64,000 nucleotides of DNA from Pyxicephalus adspersus (GCF_032062135.1 NC_092860.1:130739484-130803483), one strand, 5' to 3'. Numbered from the stretch's first letter, positions 30,303-43,066 are shown. The notes: a model not told the origin generated them from the letters alone. A program made the numbers and translations.

Positions 30303-31012
30303 TAGCAATAATAGCATGTTTTACTGTATGTAATGGTTTCTATATCTTCATAAGTGTGTATGGCTACTATACATTCTGAGCTGCAGGCTGGCAAAGGCAT
30401 GACTAGAAACACACACGATGTGACAGGAAACCTGCAAAATAGACATGGACAGAAATAGAAATCTGACAGGGGTTTTAGCCTTCCCCTTCGTAAATTAATA
30501 TGCGCATTTTCTCTCTCTTTAATACTATCAGCTGTGGGAAAAAACCTTGTCGGCAGGGTGGAAAGTTAGGGCAAATCTTTCTAACAGAACCCTGAAAACA
30601 TATTAGAGCTTGTATCTCTTTTCCACTCAATTCAAAATCGAAATCTGACACAAAGGAAGACATTTTGTCTGTACATTTTTACTTGTGGTCAACTAAGCTG
30701 GTTCAGGTAAATGACCAATATTTAGAAAATCCCAAACAATCTTTCACTGGTAGGGAGAATCTCACTGACATTTTATTATAGAGTAATATTTTTAGAAACT
30801 CTCTGCTATTTTACCCATAGCTATATGGGTACTTATAGTTGTAGTTTCAGCCTTGTTTATGAGAGCAGAACATTCACTGTTGCCTATGCAGGTAAGGATG
30901 GAATCTACAAATGTACAACATTTAACAGAAATAAGGATCATATGCATTTAAAAAATGGACAGATGTCTGTATTTGTGTTTTGATTTATATAGGACATTGT
31001 TTGAGGTAAGGT
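30303..31012. other. No gene seen
   Basis: A 62-codon open frame on the minus strand (30663-30475) starts with ATG but shows no domain or good splice context. Confidence 0.45.
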
Positions 31013-31203
31013 GTCTGATTTATTAAGCTCTCCAAGACTGGAGAGGATACACTTTCATCGGTGAAGCTGGGTGATCCAGCAAACCTGCAATGGAATGGAC
31101 TAATAGCAAATTACTTTGAGAAATCCATTGTAAGTTTGCACCAAGCTTCACTGTTGAAACTGTATCCTCTCCAGCCTTGGAGAGCTTTAATAAATCAGGC
31201 CCA
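31013..31203. mobile_element. Palindromic MITE, copy 3
   Basis: It has TCTGATTTATTAAGCTCTCC at the left and GGAGAGCTTTAATAAATCAG at the right. Confidence 0.85.
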
Positions 31204-31959
31204 ATGTGTTAATGTACTTGTTTCACTATTGATAACAAGCTCTTCAGCAGTCAGAGGAATTCTTATTATTACTTCTTTTGAACCCCCTAACAGCTTATTG
31301 TTTAACCAAATATCAGATAAGCAGTTGTATGGGCAGTAAAACATAGTATAGCTCCTTGATTTGATTTCTGTGTAAAATAACACATTTAGCAGCCAAAGTC
31401 CAGCAAATAGCCATTTAATGTATTCATCCATAATAAAGCGTGTGTAATAAACTCAGCAATGCACTCCACAGTTACAGTGTTACATAATGAACACACTTCA
31501 AAAGTGTCGATTATAGAGGAGACGTACACTTATAATTTTTTTGTTGAGTGTTTGCTAAACAGATGATTATTGATTCACCAATTTACAAACTTGGCATGAA
31601 TGTCAGTACCTGAAGTCTCTTTTGCAAACACCGTGTGACCAACAGACCACCTCTGGTTACATTTGCTGGTGAAGCCTGAATTAGTAAGTCAACAGGTGCA
31701 TGTTTGTTACCATCTGTATTTAAAACATTTCTGCTCTCCCTCCCCATACTCACTTATTCATTATAATTGAATACAGAGGAAAGAAAGAGGTTTGAGGCGC
31801 ATATGTTTTTCATGCAAAAAGTGAAGTGTGTTGATTGATTATTCAGTACAAAAGTCATCAAATATACATAAACATAAATTGTTTTCGTCTCTGTCCTGTT
31901 ACTATTCCACAGCGCAGAGTAGTTATACATACTAAATAGTATGGATTTTGTCATAAATT

Positions 31960-32110
31960 ATTACATATAACCATAAAACTGTTCAAAAGGCTGTGCCGTG
32001 GCACGCAGTGATCTGACGCGTTTCGCCACGAAGGGCTTCCTCAGGGATAGATAGTAGTGAGTGCTTATCGGTCTGTCATGTATAGAAATGTAATAGGTCA
32101 GGGGTGGCAT
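31960..32110. repeat. Unclassified repeat with GCGTTTCGCC core
   Basis: It contains GACGCGTTTCGCCACGAAGG and CTTCCTCAGGGATAG. A similar core occurs at 49788, 51270 and 62650 in otherwise different sequence. Confidence 0.45.
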
Positions 32111-33380
32111 AACAAAAAAGCATTTTCAGATAATAAATCCAAATAAATGCATCATAAATTGAATACAGTCGTACCATGATATACAGGCATACTCAGGACA
32201 TAAAATATTAAACAATGATTTGTAAGTAATTAGTAAGTATGACTAAAGTCAAAAAATACCTCTAAGTATGTTCAGAGTGATTGATTCAAAATAATTAATT
32301 CAGACAGTAATTAAGGAGGCATAAAATCCTATTCATTGGTCTAACGTCATTTCCAGCGGTATTACAGACCCTTTTAACCTTCTTTCCTGTAGCAGTGGCC
32401 TTATTCTTTTATTCCTTATTATTTTACAGAGCTCGTGGGATTTTTACTTTTAGATTTTATTGTCCAAACTGTATTAAGACCTTAAGCATTTTTTTTTCAT
32501 TTGCTTTGAAAATATGGAAGTTGTCTTCATAGCCCATGTGACATCAAATACAGAACCTGAAAATTTCAAGTTACAGTATGCAGCTGGATGTCTTTAATTG
32601 AAATGCTGCATTGGATATTAGAGGCATAGCTAGGTTTCATTGGACACTAGTCTCAACAAACTTGAATTGGGCTGCCAAAAATAAAAATACGGTTCTAAAT
32701 ACCATGTAATTTGAAAAAGAATTTTTTTATATCGAAGCAAACTCAACAGGGAGAGATGAAAGTCTGGTCCTGGTTCCTCCAGTGCTACCAGCTGAAAATT
32801 GAGTGGATTTGAGGACAAAGTCAAAAAACATGCAACACTTCTATTGAATGGTACTGTCATGTAATCTGCAAAATTTAATGTGATAGAACTAGTAGCCTGA
32901 ATGGAAGCATTAAGGGAACGCTGTTTCTATACAATGATGCAGAGAGCAGGCAAAAAGAAAAGATAGTTATTGGGTAAATATTTTACATCTTATTGTATAT
33001 TTCTTTAATGTAGCATATTCTATTTGAAATAGCTATAAAGCTTATTGAAATACTTTTTGCTGTTAGCCATTGTTATGTTATTGTGAGTGGTTTCTATCAA
33101 AATTATATTTACCACCGTAAGTAGATAAACCTTGCAAAAAAAATCTTTAATTTAGTAATCAGGTACTTAAGTCTGGAAATGAATTGGTTAATGTGTTACT
33201 GTCAAGATGTAGAAAATGGATTTTAGCCTTTGTGCTGCCATAAAAGTGCAGATAGCTGAGTGATTAATGGAGCATGACCGAAGAAACAAGATAGGGAGTG
33301 TTCTCTAAGAGGGTTGTTTTTACACCTGAACTCATTCCGACTGTGCTGGTGCCCCTTAAACCTTCATCCTGGCCTCCAAT
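32111..33380. other. Upstream of the MAP17-like gene
   Basis: AT-rich; nothing recognised. The promoter of the MAP17-like gene must lie near the right end, but no TATA or GC box is convincing. Confidence 0.4.
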
Positions 33381-33444
33381 ATGACAACCCTTAATACCCT
33401 CTTCTTTGGGTTGCTGCTTGTAGTTTGTACAACTGCTCAAAAAG
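33381..33444 (+). CDS. MAP17-like exon 1 (signal peptide)
   Basis: ATG at 33381, then a hydrophobic signal peptide ending TTAQK. The donor is AAAG/GTAAGA and the exon leaves in phase 1. Confidence 0.85.
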
Positions 33445-36400
33445 GTAAGACGTCTATGTTAGCACTTGTCGAGTAAAATGCTTGTTCCAATGCTCTATAT
33501 GATGCTTACACTTGGATTTGTGTGAAAAGATTGCAAAGATCTGCCCAAAACTTATACGTCAACGTTATGATACCATTTGATTGACATACAGATTTTCTGT
33601 TGGTTCTATCCACTTGGCATGACCATCACAAGGTGGTCTTACACTCCTTCTTTAGTGGTACATTTTTTATAATATTACAGAGACTACTGAAGAACACTAA
33701 ATCTGCAAGAATAACAATACATCAATGTCTTAGTAGGAAGATTTCTACAACTGGGTCATCAGGGAGATCATATTCTTCAGCACTGAACCTTTTAATTTTA
33801 GTGAATGATTAACATTAGTGTTATACAAGAATGTTGATTAGGATAAAAATTAGTACCAAAACATCGTGAATAAAGAAATGTGGTAACTGCTACCTCCCGT
33901 TATTTTTTATTTACATACACTGTATATGTGTGCTGCTTTCCTTGTAACCACAGAATATTCTGTAAATACTGTGTCATATATGAGAGTCAGACACCCATTA
34001 CCACAGGATAACATATCATTTCAAATAATCTTTTCTATTACATATGCTTTTACCTAAAAAAATTACACTTGGGGTATAGTTAGAAAACAGAAACTTTTAG
34101 GACAATATGAACTTTGGTCAGAATCATACAGCACAGCCTGTGAGAGTCAGCCCCCATTTTACAATTTACCCCTTCAGACCTTTACTTCTATTAGTTTCCC
34201 CCCATTAGTAGCCCCAATTACATGATTTTAGCCTCCATCTCCCCTAGTTCTCTCAGTCTCCTTCAGACTTAAATCTGCAATATACATACCACTAACAAAG
34301 TCAATACTTTGTAGAGCCACCTCTTGCTGAAATCTTCATTTATTTTGGAGTATGTATTTACTAGCTAAGAACATTCACCCAATTGGATTTTTGCTTATTG
34401 CTCAAGGCAAAACTGCTCCAACTCTTTCAAGTTAGGTGGATTGGGCTGATTTAGCTGATGTACAGCAATCTTCAAGTCATAACACATACTCTTATTTTAA
34501 TTGGTTCTGACTGAACCTAGACCATACCAAGACATTGAAATGTTTTCCTTTGATGTTATGTTTGGGTCCTTGAGTCTGATTTATAAAACCTCTCCAAGGC
34601 TGGAAAGGATACACTTTTATCAGTGAAACTGAGCAATCCAGCAAACATGTAATGGATCTGAGCCAGGATTCAAAACATTTGCTAGCAAATAGCAAATAAC
34701 TTTTAAGAAGTCCATTCCAGGTTTGCTGGATCACCCAGTTTCACTGATGATTGTCTCAAATCTCTGGCAGACTGAAACAGTTTTTCTTCCAAAATGTCCC
34801 TGTATTTAGTGTCATACCTTCCCTTTCTATCTGACCAGACTTCCTGTCTCCTCCAATGAAAAATATCCCCACAGCATGATGCTACCATCATGATTTACTA
34901 TAGGAATAGTGTTTATGGGATGATGGTTTTTACCACGCATGGCTTTGCCATGATGGCCAAAATGCTAGTCCCATTTGACCAGAGAACTTTCTTCTATGTG
35001 TTTGAGGAGTCCACAATATCTTGTTCAAACTCTCTCCATGCTCCTCCACCAATGGTATATCGGGCCAGTTTTCCATGAAGCCCTACTCCGTAGAGTGTAT
35101 ACTGTAGATAAAAGTGGTCCAATTGACAAGTGAACCCTAATCAACTAATGACTTTTGAAGTCAATTGGTTGGGTGCAATCCTATTAAGGAGTTTCAGAGC
35201 AAAGAGGGTATATGCTAACAATTTTTACCTTTTTACATTACCTGAAACCTTCTCTGGTTGAAAATCTTCCAGGTTTATGTGTTTCAATGACAGTATTTGA
35301 TTCACTACCGGGGAATGTTTCAGTGAATGTTAGTTTTACTAACATTAGTTTTTTTTAGACTCCTTAGTTAAGGAAAGTTACTAAGAATTATGTGAATTAA
35401 ATTTCTTGTTTCTAGTTTAGGATAAAGTGTGGAAGAATTGTCCTGCTGCCAATGTTTTTTTATACATAATGTGTGGACAGATTTGACAAGGATTCTAGTC
35501 TTGGCTTACTCTAAAAAAGAAAATCATATAATTTACGTCTGCTATCTATATGTTGCTTTTGGAGATCTTACGTAACTTTACTGTTTAGAAAAAACATTGT
35601 CAGCAGGACTGGAAGTAAATGTAAATCTGGATACCAGCAAAGACCACATGGGAGTTCTTACACATTTTCCAATTCTTCTAAAAATAATAAAACATACACT
35701 TGCTGCTGGAACAGTTTTTCCATTTTAAGCACACATGCCACAAAATGTATTTTAAGCCTAAAAATTGCTAAAAAATACTTAAAATTCCTAAAACATAATA
35801 CATTTTCTAAAAGTGTGCAACCTCTAGAATAAAAATATGATGGCTACAGGTTTCTGCACTGCATTGCCAGCATTTGGAAGAGGTCTGTAGGAAAATCTGG
35901 TTTATCATTTAGGGGATTTTCTTTGGGGCTGTGGTTGCCTTAGTCAACTTGTGTTTAGGACAGAAGGCTTTGGGTAGGGTGAGATAAGATCCAAGTTTCC
36001 TCTCCCAAGCAGCCATGTAGTAGGGCTGGAAAGCATTGTATTGTATTTATTATAGATAAAAAGTCAAAAAATATACAAATTATATGTTGTGGGGGCTTCA
36101 TGAAGCCAAAAAAGGAGGTCAGATGTAGTATGGGGTCTGTGAAGTGAGTCCTTTTAGAGCTTGAGTGGTTTACTTAGCATCATAGAAGGATTTAGGAGTT
36201 TCAGAAGTGTGGGCTTGATAAATAGGAAAGAGTTTGTTTTGGCACACTTAATAAAACTTGTGGCAAATGATGGATTTTCCATGATTGGAGTCATGAGTCC
36301 CACAAGTGGGAAGATGTTTAAAGAATGGATATAAGAGTTCTATGTTTTCAATAGGGAGATGGACAGAATTAATCTAATTTATTAAATTTCTCTAAGACTA

Positions 36401-39400
36401 TTAGGGGCAAACCTGGAAAATATTTCTTAAAAATAATTTGATATTAGTTGGCCACTAGTTTCAATCCTAGGATAGCTCCATTCCAGATTTTCTAGGCCAT
36501 CCAGACTGTCACATAATAGTCTATCTTCCCCAGTATTGGAGAGCCCTAATAAATCAGGCACAATGGTAGGGAAGGTAATAATGAGAGGAAGAATGACAGA
36601 ACAACGACAGAATAGGGGAAAAACATTTTTGCAATAAGGGGCCTGGGTTTAGTCCCTTTTTTATTATAGCACACTAAGAAGTGGGTGATAGTAGAGCCCT
36701 ACATTTAGGGGACCAGCTCCTCCTGCTTACTTTCACAAAGTAGAACATTGTAGTTAAGCCAAGGGTCCTGTCAAGTTACATCTATTCTAAAAAGACCATT
36801 ATTTTCCAGAAAAATAACTCATGAAATAATAATTTCTGTTTACTCATCAGTTACAAAAAAACTGAAAATGTTTCCAGAAGTAAGCAAAAAGTTAACAATA
36901 TCATGTCCAATGAAAAATCCTTAGTATTCTAAATAACAATATTAAATGTTTACGTGCCCCGTTCATCTCGTTTTTCCCTCCCGTTTACTGTGCTTTCTAC
37001 CCAAAGTTCAGATGCCTCATTTTTGTCCCCCTTGACTACTAAAGTAATTTGAGAATACATGATAAACTTCATAGTGCTGTGTATCTGTAATATGTTTATT
37101 GGTGTTTTACTCAGTCATGTTTCCAAAGCAAATAAATTACAAACAGTTATATGTGACAATGATTTTCTACAATAACCATGCAAATCTGCAAAAACGAGAA
37201 ATCTAAAACATGATCTGTAATCAATTACATTTTATTATCTTTTCTTGTTTTAAAAAAATATAGAAACAGAAAATAAAAAAGAATGACAATACATACATGT
37301 TTTAATCTCATTGACATTTATTTGTAACAAGATTAATTGTTTTATATAACAGATATTTGGTAATTACTCAGATTACAGTAAACTATTAGTTTAGTTTTAA
37401 TGATTCAGTAAAGCAATGGACTATTGATTAACAGTAACACATAATAGCTGTAATTAGGACTGAGCGTCGCTCCCATACAATCTTTGGAGTGTGAAAACAT
37501 TGCTATACCAGACAAAAATAATGTGCAAGCAGTTTATTGGGCCAGCAAGAATTCTGCAAGCCATACTGAGATACAGTATTAAAACCCAACACCAACTTAA
37601 CTTTTTCTAGTTTTGGGTAAAGTGGGAAAGGGTTGGAGCCTTTGCCAGATATTAAACGCTTCCTGCATTTCTGTTAAAGATTGAGTTTCCCTTTCAAGTC
37701 ATAAATACTTTATTTGCACCTGTTGAAGAGGTTTCTTCAGGTTACTCCCTGATAGCTATTATCTGGATCATAGCATGAAAGCAAGAAAGTCCAGAAAGAA
37801 ATTCTAAAACCCTAACTGTGCTATTTTTTATGTCATACTGGGAGAGCTCCTTTTTTCTATCTGGCAAGCATAAAATAGGTAGGAAGTGGGCATTTTTTTG
37901 CTTGAAAAATAGTAATAACGTAAAACGTAGTTGTTCCTGTAAAACAACAGAGAATGAAGGGAAATCCTTGGGCAGCAATACTTGCTGATTTAACATTTTA
38001 GAGTTTAGCAAAAAAAAGCTAGTACTTTGTTTTTTTAACTTTTCCCATAATATGGACTGAAATATTTCACTATTTGTGAAATATCTTATTTTATGATTTT
38101 ATCTAATTGATATATATTATTATGTAAAGTGTTAAAAATGAAAAATATTATCTTCCTAAAACTATATTTGTATATTTTTTTTATCTCTAGATGTCTCACG
38201 AGCATCATCTTCATCTAATTCCCGAGTATTCCAGCCATGGCTGTTGGGTCTGACAGCAGTGGTGGTGTTCCTTTTTATTGTATTTTCCTTGATGATAATA
38301 AACAGATTGTTCTGCAAGAAAAACAAGTATGTTACTTTAAAAAAAGCATGAAAAAAACACAAGCATATTTAGCTTTCTTTTCATCAGCAACAGGTTTTAC
38401 TTCTAAAACATTAGGATGGTTTACCAGTAAGTTTGTGGTGGGATGAAGCAGAAATTAAAAAGCCTTCCCCAGAAGTAAAACATAGCCATGCCTACTATTC
38501 ATAAATAAGGACAGCTTTTTACTGGTCTTTGTTCTTTACACTTTGTTTTACATTTTATGTTATAACCTCGTTTTAGGAAGGCAATGCTTTTGGCCTGATT
38601 TATTAAAGCTCTCCAAGGCTGGAGGAAATACATTTTCATCAGTGAATCTGGGTGATCCAGCAAATCTGGAATGGATCTGGTCCAGGATTTAAAACATTTG
38701 CTAGCAAACAGCAAATGGCTTTGAAGAAATTAATTCCAGGTTTGCTGGATCACTGGATCATCTTCACTGATGAAAGTGTATTTTCTCCAGCCTTGGATAG
38801 CTTTAATAAATCAGGCCTTTTACCTTAATATACAGGGGCTTCAGAAAGTATTCAGACCCCCTTTCCTTTTTCCAATTTTGTTATAATACAACCTGATGCT
38901 ACAATCGTATAAATGTTTTGATTTTTTTAATCTACACTCAGTACCCCATAATGACAAAGTGAAAACACAATTTTAGACAATTTTGTAAATTTAATTTAAA
39001 GAAAACACTGAATTATCACATTTAAATATGTATTAAGACCTTTTGCAACAACACTTGAAATTTAGCTCAGCTGCCCCCTATTACTTCTGAATGCTGCTGA
39101 GATGTTTCTGTACCTTTATTCCAGTCCACCTGTGGTAAATTAGATTTATTGGACATGATTTGGAAAGGCACACACCTCAGCCTTATATCTGACAATGTAT
39201 ATCAGAGCAAAAGCCAATCCATGAGAAATGGCCTGTAGATCTCAGAGACAGGATTGTTATAAAGCACAGATCTGAGGAGAGCCACACAAAATGACGGCAT
39301 TAATGGTTCCCAAGAACACCGTGGCTTCCATGATTTTTAAATGGGAGAAGTTTGGTATAACCAAGATTGTTCTAAGATCTAATCTGGCAACCACTGCTCT

Positions 39401-41724
39401 ATACAGCCCCAACAATTACCTTCTCCTATTTGCTCCATTTTTGAGTCCAGGACCATGGTTACTTTCTCTGCTGTACTGTTCTCAGCTACCATTTTTCCCA
39501 GCTCACTGTACAAGAAACATCCCTGTTATGTAATAGAGGAGAGGAAGAGGTGAGAAGCAATACAATTCCTCCATGGATACAGGACAGTGAGCATTGCCAC
39601 CCTAGGGCAGAATGTGTTACTGGTAGGATCATCAGATGCAAATAATTGAAAAAAATCCTTAACAAAAGAAAACTTATGTAGCACCCATGTACCTGAGAAC
39701 CTGTATGCTGATATATGTAATATGTTTACACTTTAATGTTGTTTTAAAGTAACACCAGAATATTAAACAAAAACTTACCTTGGAGAAATGAAAATGACTT
39801 AATTTTTTCATATTGTACATAAGATGCATTTGACATTAGATAACCAATCATGAAAATTGAATAATTTAAACATTCACTATTATAATAACTATGTCATTTT
39901 ATTTGTGAAAGGCTTATAATTTTTTTTTTTTAGGAATGAATATGATGAAGAAAACAAAGAAAGGTATGAAATCAATTCATCATGCAATGTACTGTAATGT
40001 AGATATTGTTTTATTATAACAATANNNNNNNNNNNNNNNNNNNNNNNNNNNNNNNNNNAAAAAAAAAAAAAAAAAGTTAATATTATTTGAAATTATGCCC
40101 CAGTGACAGTGGAAAGTGGATATCGCTCCTTTATTTTCTGTCCTGGAGACATTGGGATAGTATTGGAACATGTTTCATTCAAAGTATATTTTCATGTAAC
40201 CTAATGATTAAGTAGAAACATTAAAATTAACTACATTTTTACTAAGTGCTGTGAGTGTGGTGAAACTCCTCTTGGCAAAGAATTACTAATCATGTGCAAA
40301 AAAAAAAAATTGAGTTGATCTTGTAACAACTTTTTAAGTGACCATTTTGGGAGACAGGTTTCCGAAATAGCAAAAAGACCAGCTGAGGGAGGAACAAGTG
40401 GGATGCTCACTAGTTTTGGTACAGTGGATTGCCAAATGACATTTAGTTAGATTTCCACAAATAATAAACAGACTGTGCATTCATATGTGGACAAAATGCT
40501 CAGCTGCAATAGCAGAAAAGTAGAGCTGAGATTATGTTCCTGATTTAATAAAGCTCTCCAAAGTTGGAGAGGATACACTGTCATGACTAAAGCTGGACGA
40601 TCCAGAGAACCTGGAATGGATTTCCTAAAAGACACTAGCTATTTGTTAGCAAATGTTTTCAATTCTAGACCAGATCCATTCCAGGTTTGATTAATCGCCC
40701 AGCTTCACTGATGAAAGTTTATCCTCTCCAGCTTTGAAGAGCTTTAACAAATTGGAGCATATAATAAAAGAAAATTATTCAAGAAATTCTGCTTATATAA
40801 ATATGTTTTTTTGTAATTTCCATTTGACTTTTTTATATTTAATACAGTATAGTCAGCTACCCTTCCCCATCCAAAGTGCATTTGTAATAGGTAATCCTTA
40901 GCTGATATACAGTGCTTCTGGCACTACTTGGCCTGTGTTAAAAAATGAAGTGGTCCTCCTTTGTTCCTCTGACACAATCTAAACATTGACTTCAACAGAA
41001 TATAAGCAGGTTGTACAGGAATCATTTCAAGGTAATAGGGGACAAGGGGCAGTTTAAGTTGGTGCACCAATACCCTAAATCTTTTACCCAATTCTTTAAA
41101 TCAGCGGTCGCCAACCGGTGGTCCGCAACGGTCAGAAGAAGGACCCCGCTTGGGGGGGGTGCACCGGCCAGATGCATGGACCACGTCCCCTGTACAAATC
41201 CCTGGCTCAGAAAAGTGGGCCCACTATGTCCCTGGACACAGCCTGCCCACTCTCCCATCACAGGCTCAGATCTGCGATAGGAAGTTGATGGGGTTATGTC
41301 ATCATGATGTTTCTCCCCCTTTGAGTGACACTCGGCTCCCTGCGCATGTGTGGTCAGGAGCCGGTAATTTTAGTGATCCGCAGGACCAAAAAGGTTGGTG
41401 ACCACTGCTTTAATAGTGTACAAGTGCAGTATTTATTATAGATATAGTGCTGTATTGCTTAGTAATTCAGTGCAGGTTTTAAGACACCCATGAAAGCCCT
41501 AGTGATATCGGCAGTTATAAATCCTAAGTTACCTGCATGTCAGTTTCGTTTTCTTTTATGACCTATATTCCTTTCTCCTTTTATACACCAAAAACAGAGC
41601 TACCATGAATGTTTATGAAAATGGTGGGCTTGATGAAGAAACTGAGAAGTCAATAGCAATGGAAGAAACCAAGAAAGCTAGGAGTGAGCATATAAGCGAA
41701 GAACAGAAAATCACCTCTATGTGA
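33381..41724 (+). CDS. MAP17-family small membrane protein (SMIM24/PDZK1IP1-like), 4 exons
   Basis: Coding exons are 33381-33444, 38191-38326, 39934-39963 and 41598-41724, phase-consistent, giving 118 aa. Residues 1-19 form a signal peptide (MTTLNTLFFGLLLVVCTTA). Then comes a short Ser-rich extracellular part and the family signature FQPWLLGLTAVV leading into one transmembrane helix (about residues 38-60), ended by INRLFCKK. The cytoplasmic tail is acidic/charged with NVYENGG and ends ITSM, a class I PDZ ligand (T at -2, M at 0), as in other MAP17 proteins, which bind PDZ scaffolds at the apical membrane of epithelia (family knowledge). The Trp-Leu/Met-x-Gly-Leu signature and helix look closer to SMIM24 than to PDZK1IP1, but I cannot settle orthology, so no symbol is given. 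A poly(A) signal lies 200 nt after the stop. Confidence 0.85.
34270..35262 (-). pseudogene. Tc1-like element relic, minus strand, interrupted by a MITE
   Basis: On the plus strand, AAAGTCAATACTTTGTAGAGCC, split here by its pattern only, and CCCCACAGCATGATGCTACC are landmarks of the reverse strand of a Tc1-type transposon widespread in fish and frogs. The tail near 35150-35220 (GGAGTTTCAGAGCAAAG) also fits. It is internally shortened and cut by the MITE at 34574. It lies in MAP17-like intron 1. Confidence 0.6.
34574..34750. mobile_element. Palindromic MITE, copy 4 (right end missing)
   Basis: It has CTGATTTATAAAACCTCTCC at the left; the right arm stops after GTTTCACTGATGA, about 55 bp short of the full copy. 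Confidence 0.75.
35263..36372. other. MAP17-like intron 1: nothing recognised
   Basis: AT-rich intron sequence with no exon or repeat end identified. Confidence 0.4.
36373..36561. mobile_element. Palindromic MITE, copy 5 (diverged)
   Basis: It has CTAATTTATTAAATTTCTCT at the left and GGAGAGCCCTAATAAATCAG at the right. Confidence 0.7.
36562..38190. other. MAP17-like intron 1, right part
   Basis: No gene seen. The segment at about 37440-37745 (including CAACTTAACTTTTTCTAG and GGGAAAGGGTTGGAGCC) reads like an old frog repeat, unclassified. Confidence 0.35.
38191..38326 (+). CDS. MAP17-like exon 2 (transmembrane segment)
   Basis: It encodes DVSRASSSSNSRVFQPWLLG, then a transmembrane helix ending INRLFCKKN. 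The acceptor is TTATCTCTAG and the donor AACAA/GTATGT. Confidence 0.88.
38595..38817. mobile_element. Palindromic MITE, copy 6
   Basis: It has GGCCTGATTTATTAAAGCTC at the left and AGCTTTAATAAATCAGGCC at the right; it is one of the best preserved copies. Confidence 0.87.
38833..39398 (+). pseudogene. Tc1-like transposon, 5' part
   Basis: It starts after TA with CAGGGGCTTCAGAAAGTATT and CAGACC, the end of a Tc1-like element. It continues with the 5' region (CAGAGCAAAAGCCAATCCAT) and the start of the transposase (reading like VPKNTVASMIFKWEKFG). It is cut near 39398. Confidence 0.75.
39934..39963 (+). CDS. MAP17-like exon 3 (30 nt)
   Basis: A 30 nt exon encoding NEYDEENKE between split codons. 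A long T tract precedes the acceptor TTTAG, and the donor is AAAG/GTATGA. The frame is consistent with both neighbours. Confidence 0.78.
40530..40757. mobile_element. Palindromic MITE, copy 7
   Basis: It has CCTGATTTAATAAAGCTCTC at the left and GAAGAGCTTTAACAAATTGG at the right. Confidence 0.82.
41101..41411. mobile_element. hAT-like element in MAP17-like intron 3
   Basis: It starts CAGCGGTCGCCAACCGGTGG and ends with the inverse of CAGTGGTCACCAACC. The flanks CTTTAAAT and CTTTAATA match at 6 of 8. Open frames on both strands are not genes. Confidence 0.7.
41598..41724 (+). CDS. MAP17-like exon 4 (C-terminus and stop)
   Basis: It encodes ATMNVYENGGLDEETEK onward to the PDZ-type end KITSM, then TGA at 41722-41724. 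The acceptor is AAAAACAG. Confidence 0.85.
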
Positions 41725-41922
41725 TGCAACCGCCAAGACCCAAAAATGAAAGCATTTTTTATTACCGTGTCATATAGGATGGTAATCTAGAAGAAAAAAA
41801 AGTTCTTCCTTTTGTGTGTTCAGGCTGAGGTTGTCATTATGACCGCACTATACTTACCCAGTGTCTGCATTTACCTGTTTGATTTCACTATATTACATGT
41901 TTCCGTACTACTGTCTGCTATA

Positions 41923-41928
41923 AATAAA
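41923..41928 (+). promoter_or_regulatory. Poly(A) signal of the MAP17-like gene
   Basis: AATAAA lies about 200 nt after the stop codon in an AT-rich stretch, a normal 3' UTR length for a small gene. A second AATAAA lies near 41983. Confidence 0.55.
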
Positions 41929-42072
41929 AACAAAAAGTTAACTACTGAATTGCTAAAACAGATTAATATGCTGTTAAATTCAATAAATATCCTAATTGGT
42001 AAATCAGACTACTCATATTAGATAATATATGATTGTATTACTATGAAAGAATATTTTTTGCCCATACATACA

Positions 42073-42150
42073 GCGATTCTCAACCAAGGTTCTACAGAAG
42101 TTGCTAAGGGTTCTTTGAACTTAAAAATAGAGTAATAATAGAAAGAGGGG
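42073..42150. repeat. Fragment of the TTCTCAACC hAT-like family
   Basis: CAGCGATTCTCAACCAAGGT and GTTGCTAAGGGTTCTTTGAA match the family of 12541 and 25849. Confidence 0.55.
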
Positions 42151-42837
42151 GTTTGAGGCAGCAAAAAAAAAATATTTTTTAAGGTCTACAAAACCAAAGA
42201 TACTCCATAGGTATATTATATGCTGATGTAAGATACATGACATGGTCAGTTTGAAGTCACATTTCAGGGTACATCAGAGGATAACAAGTTCTATGTGTGT
42301 TTGAACCATGTATTCCTATCACGTTTCACAGAGAGAAGGTTCTGCTTCTTCCGAGAAGGTGTTTATTCACATAAACTATATAGAATATAGAATATACACC
42401 TATTGCCAACAAGACAGCATTGTGTGAGGTTATGAATTGTTTCATGCATTCTCCAAAGAAGAGGTCAGAAATAGCAAAATTGGATTGTTATAGGTCCCCA
42501 TTTAGGATCCTCTGACATTTTGATTACATATATCCAATAAAATAAATTTGTGAACTCTGCAGATATCCTCTTAGCCAACCACTCTCTGAGAATGTTGTCA
42601 TGTGATCATTAATGTTAAAGGGAATTAGCCAATCTGAACTCTGATCATCTTCTGCAAAAGTAAGCATGTGACTCCATGCCTACTATTGGAGTAGGCAACA
42701 GAGGCTGAAAACACACAGGTTACAATAGACTTAAATTTGCAATTATATTCATCACTACATATAGTATTTTCTCTGTATTGTAGAAATGGAATGCTTTCCA
42801 AAATTCCTAAAGGTTGACTGTCCTGTATAATAGACAT
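42151..42837. other. No gene seen
   Basis: Intergenic sequence between the MAP17-like gene and MITE copy 8. Confidence 0.45.
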
Positions 42838-43066
42838 AGGGCCTGATTTATTAAAGCTCTGCAAGACTAAAGAGGATACACTTTCATCAGTGAAGCTTGG
42901 TGATCCAGCAAACTCGGAATAGATTTTTTAAAAAGTAATTTGCTATTTGTTGGCAAATGTTTTCAATCCTGAACCAGATCCATTTCAGGTTTCTTGGATC
43001 GCTGAGCTTCACAGATGAAAGTGTATCCTCTCCAGCCTTGGACAGCTTTGTTAAACCAGGCCCAAT
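42838..43066. mobile_element. Palindromic MITE, copy 8
   Basis: It has GGGCCTGATTTATTAAAGCT at the left and AGCTTTGTTAAACCAGGCCC at the right. Confidence 0.85.

Noticed and set aside
30475..30663. 62-codon ATG open frame on the minus strand
   Set aside because: No recognisable domain, no partner exon and no coding bias that I can see.
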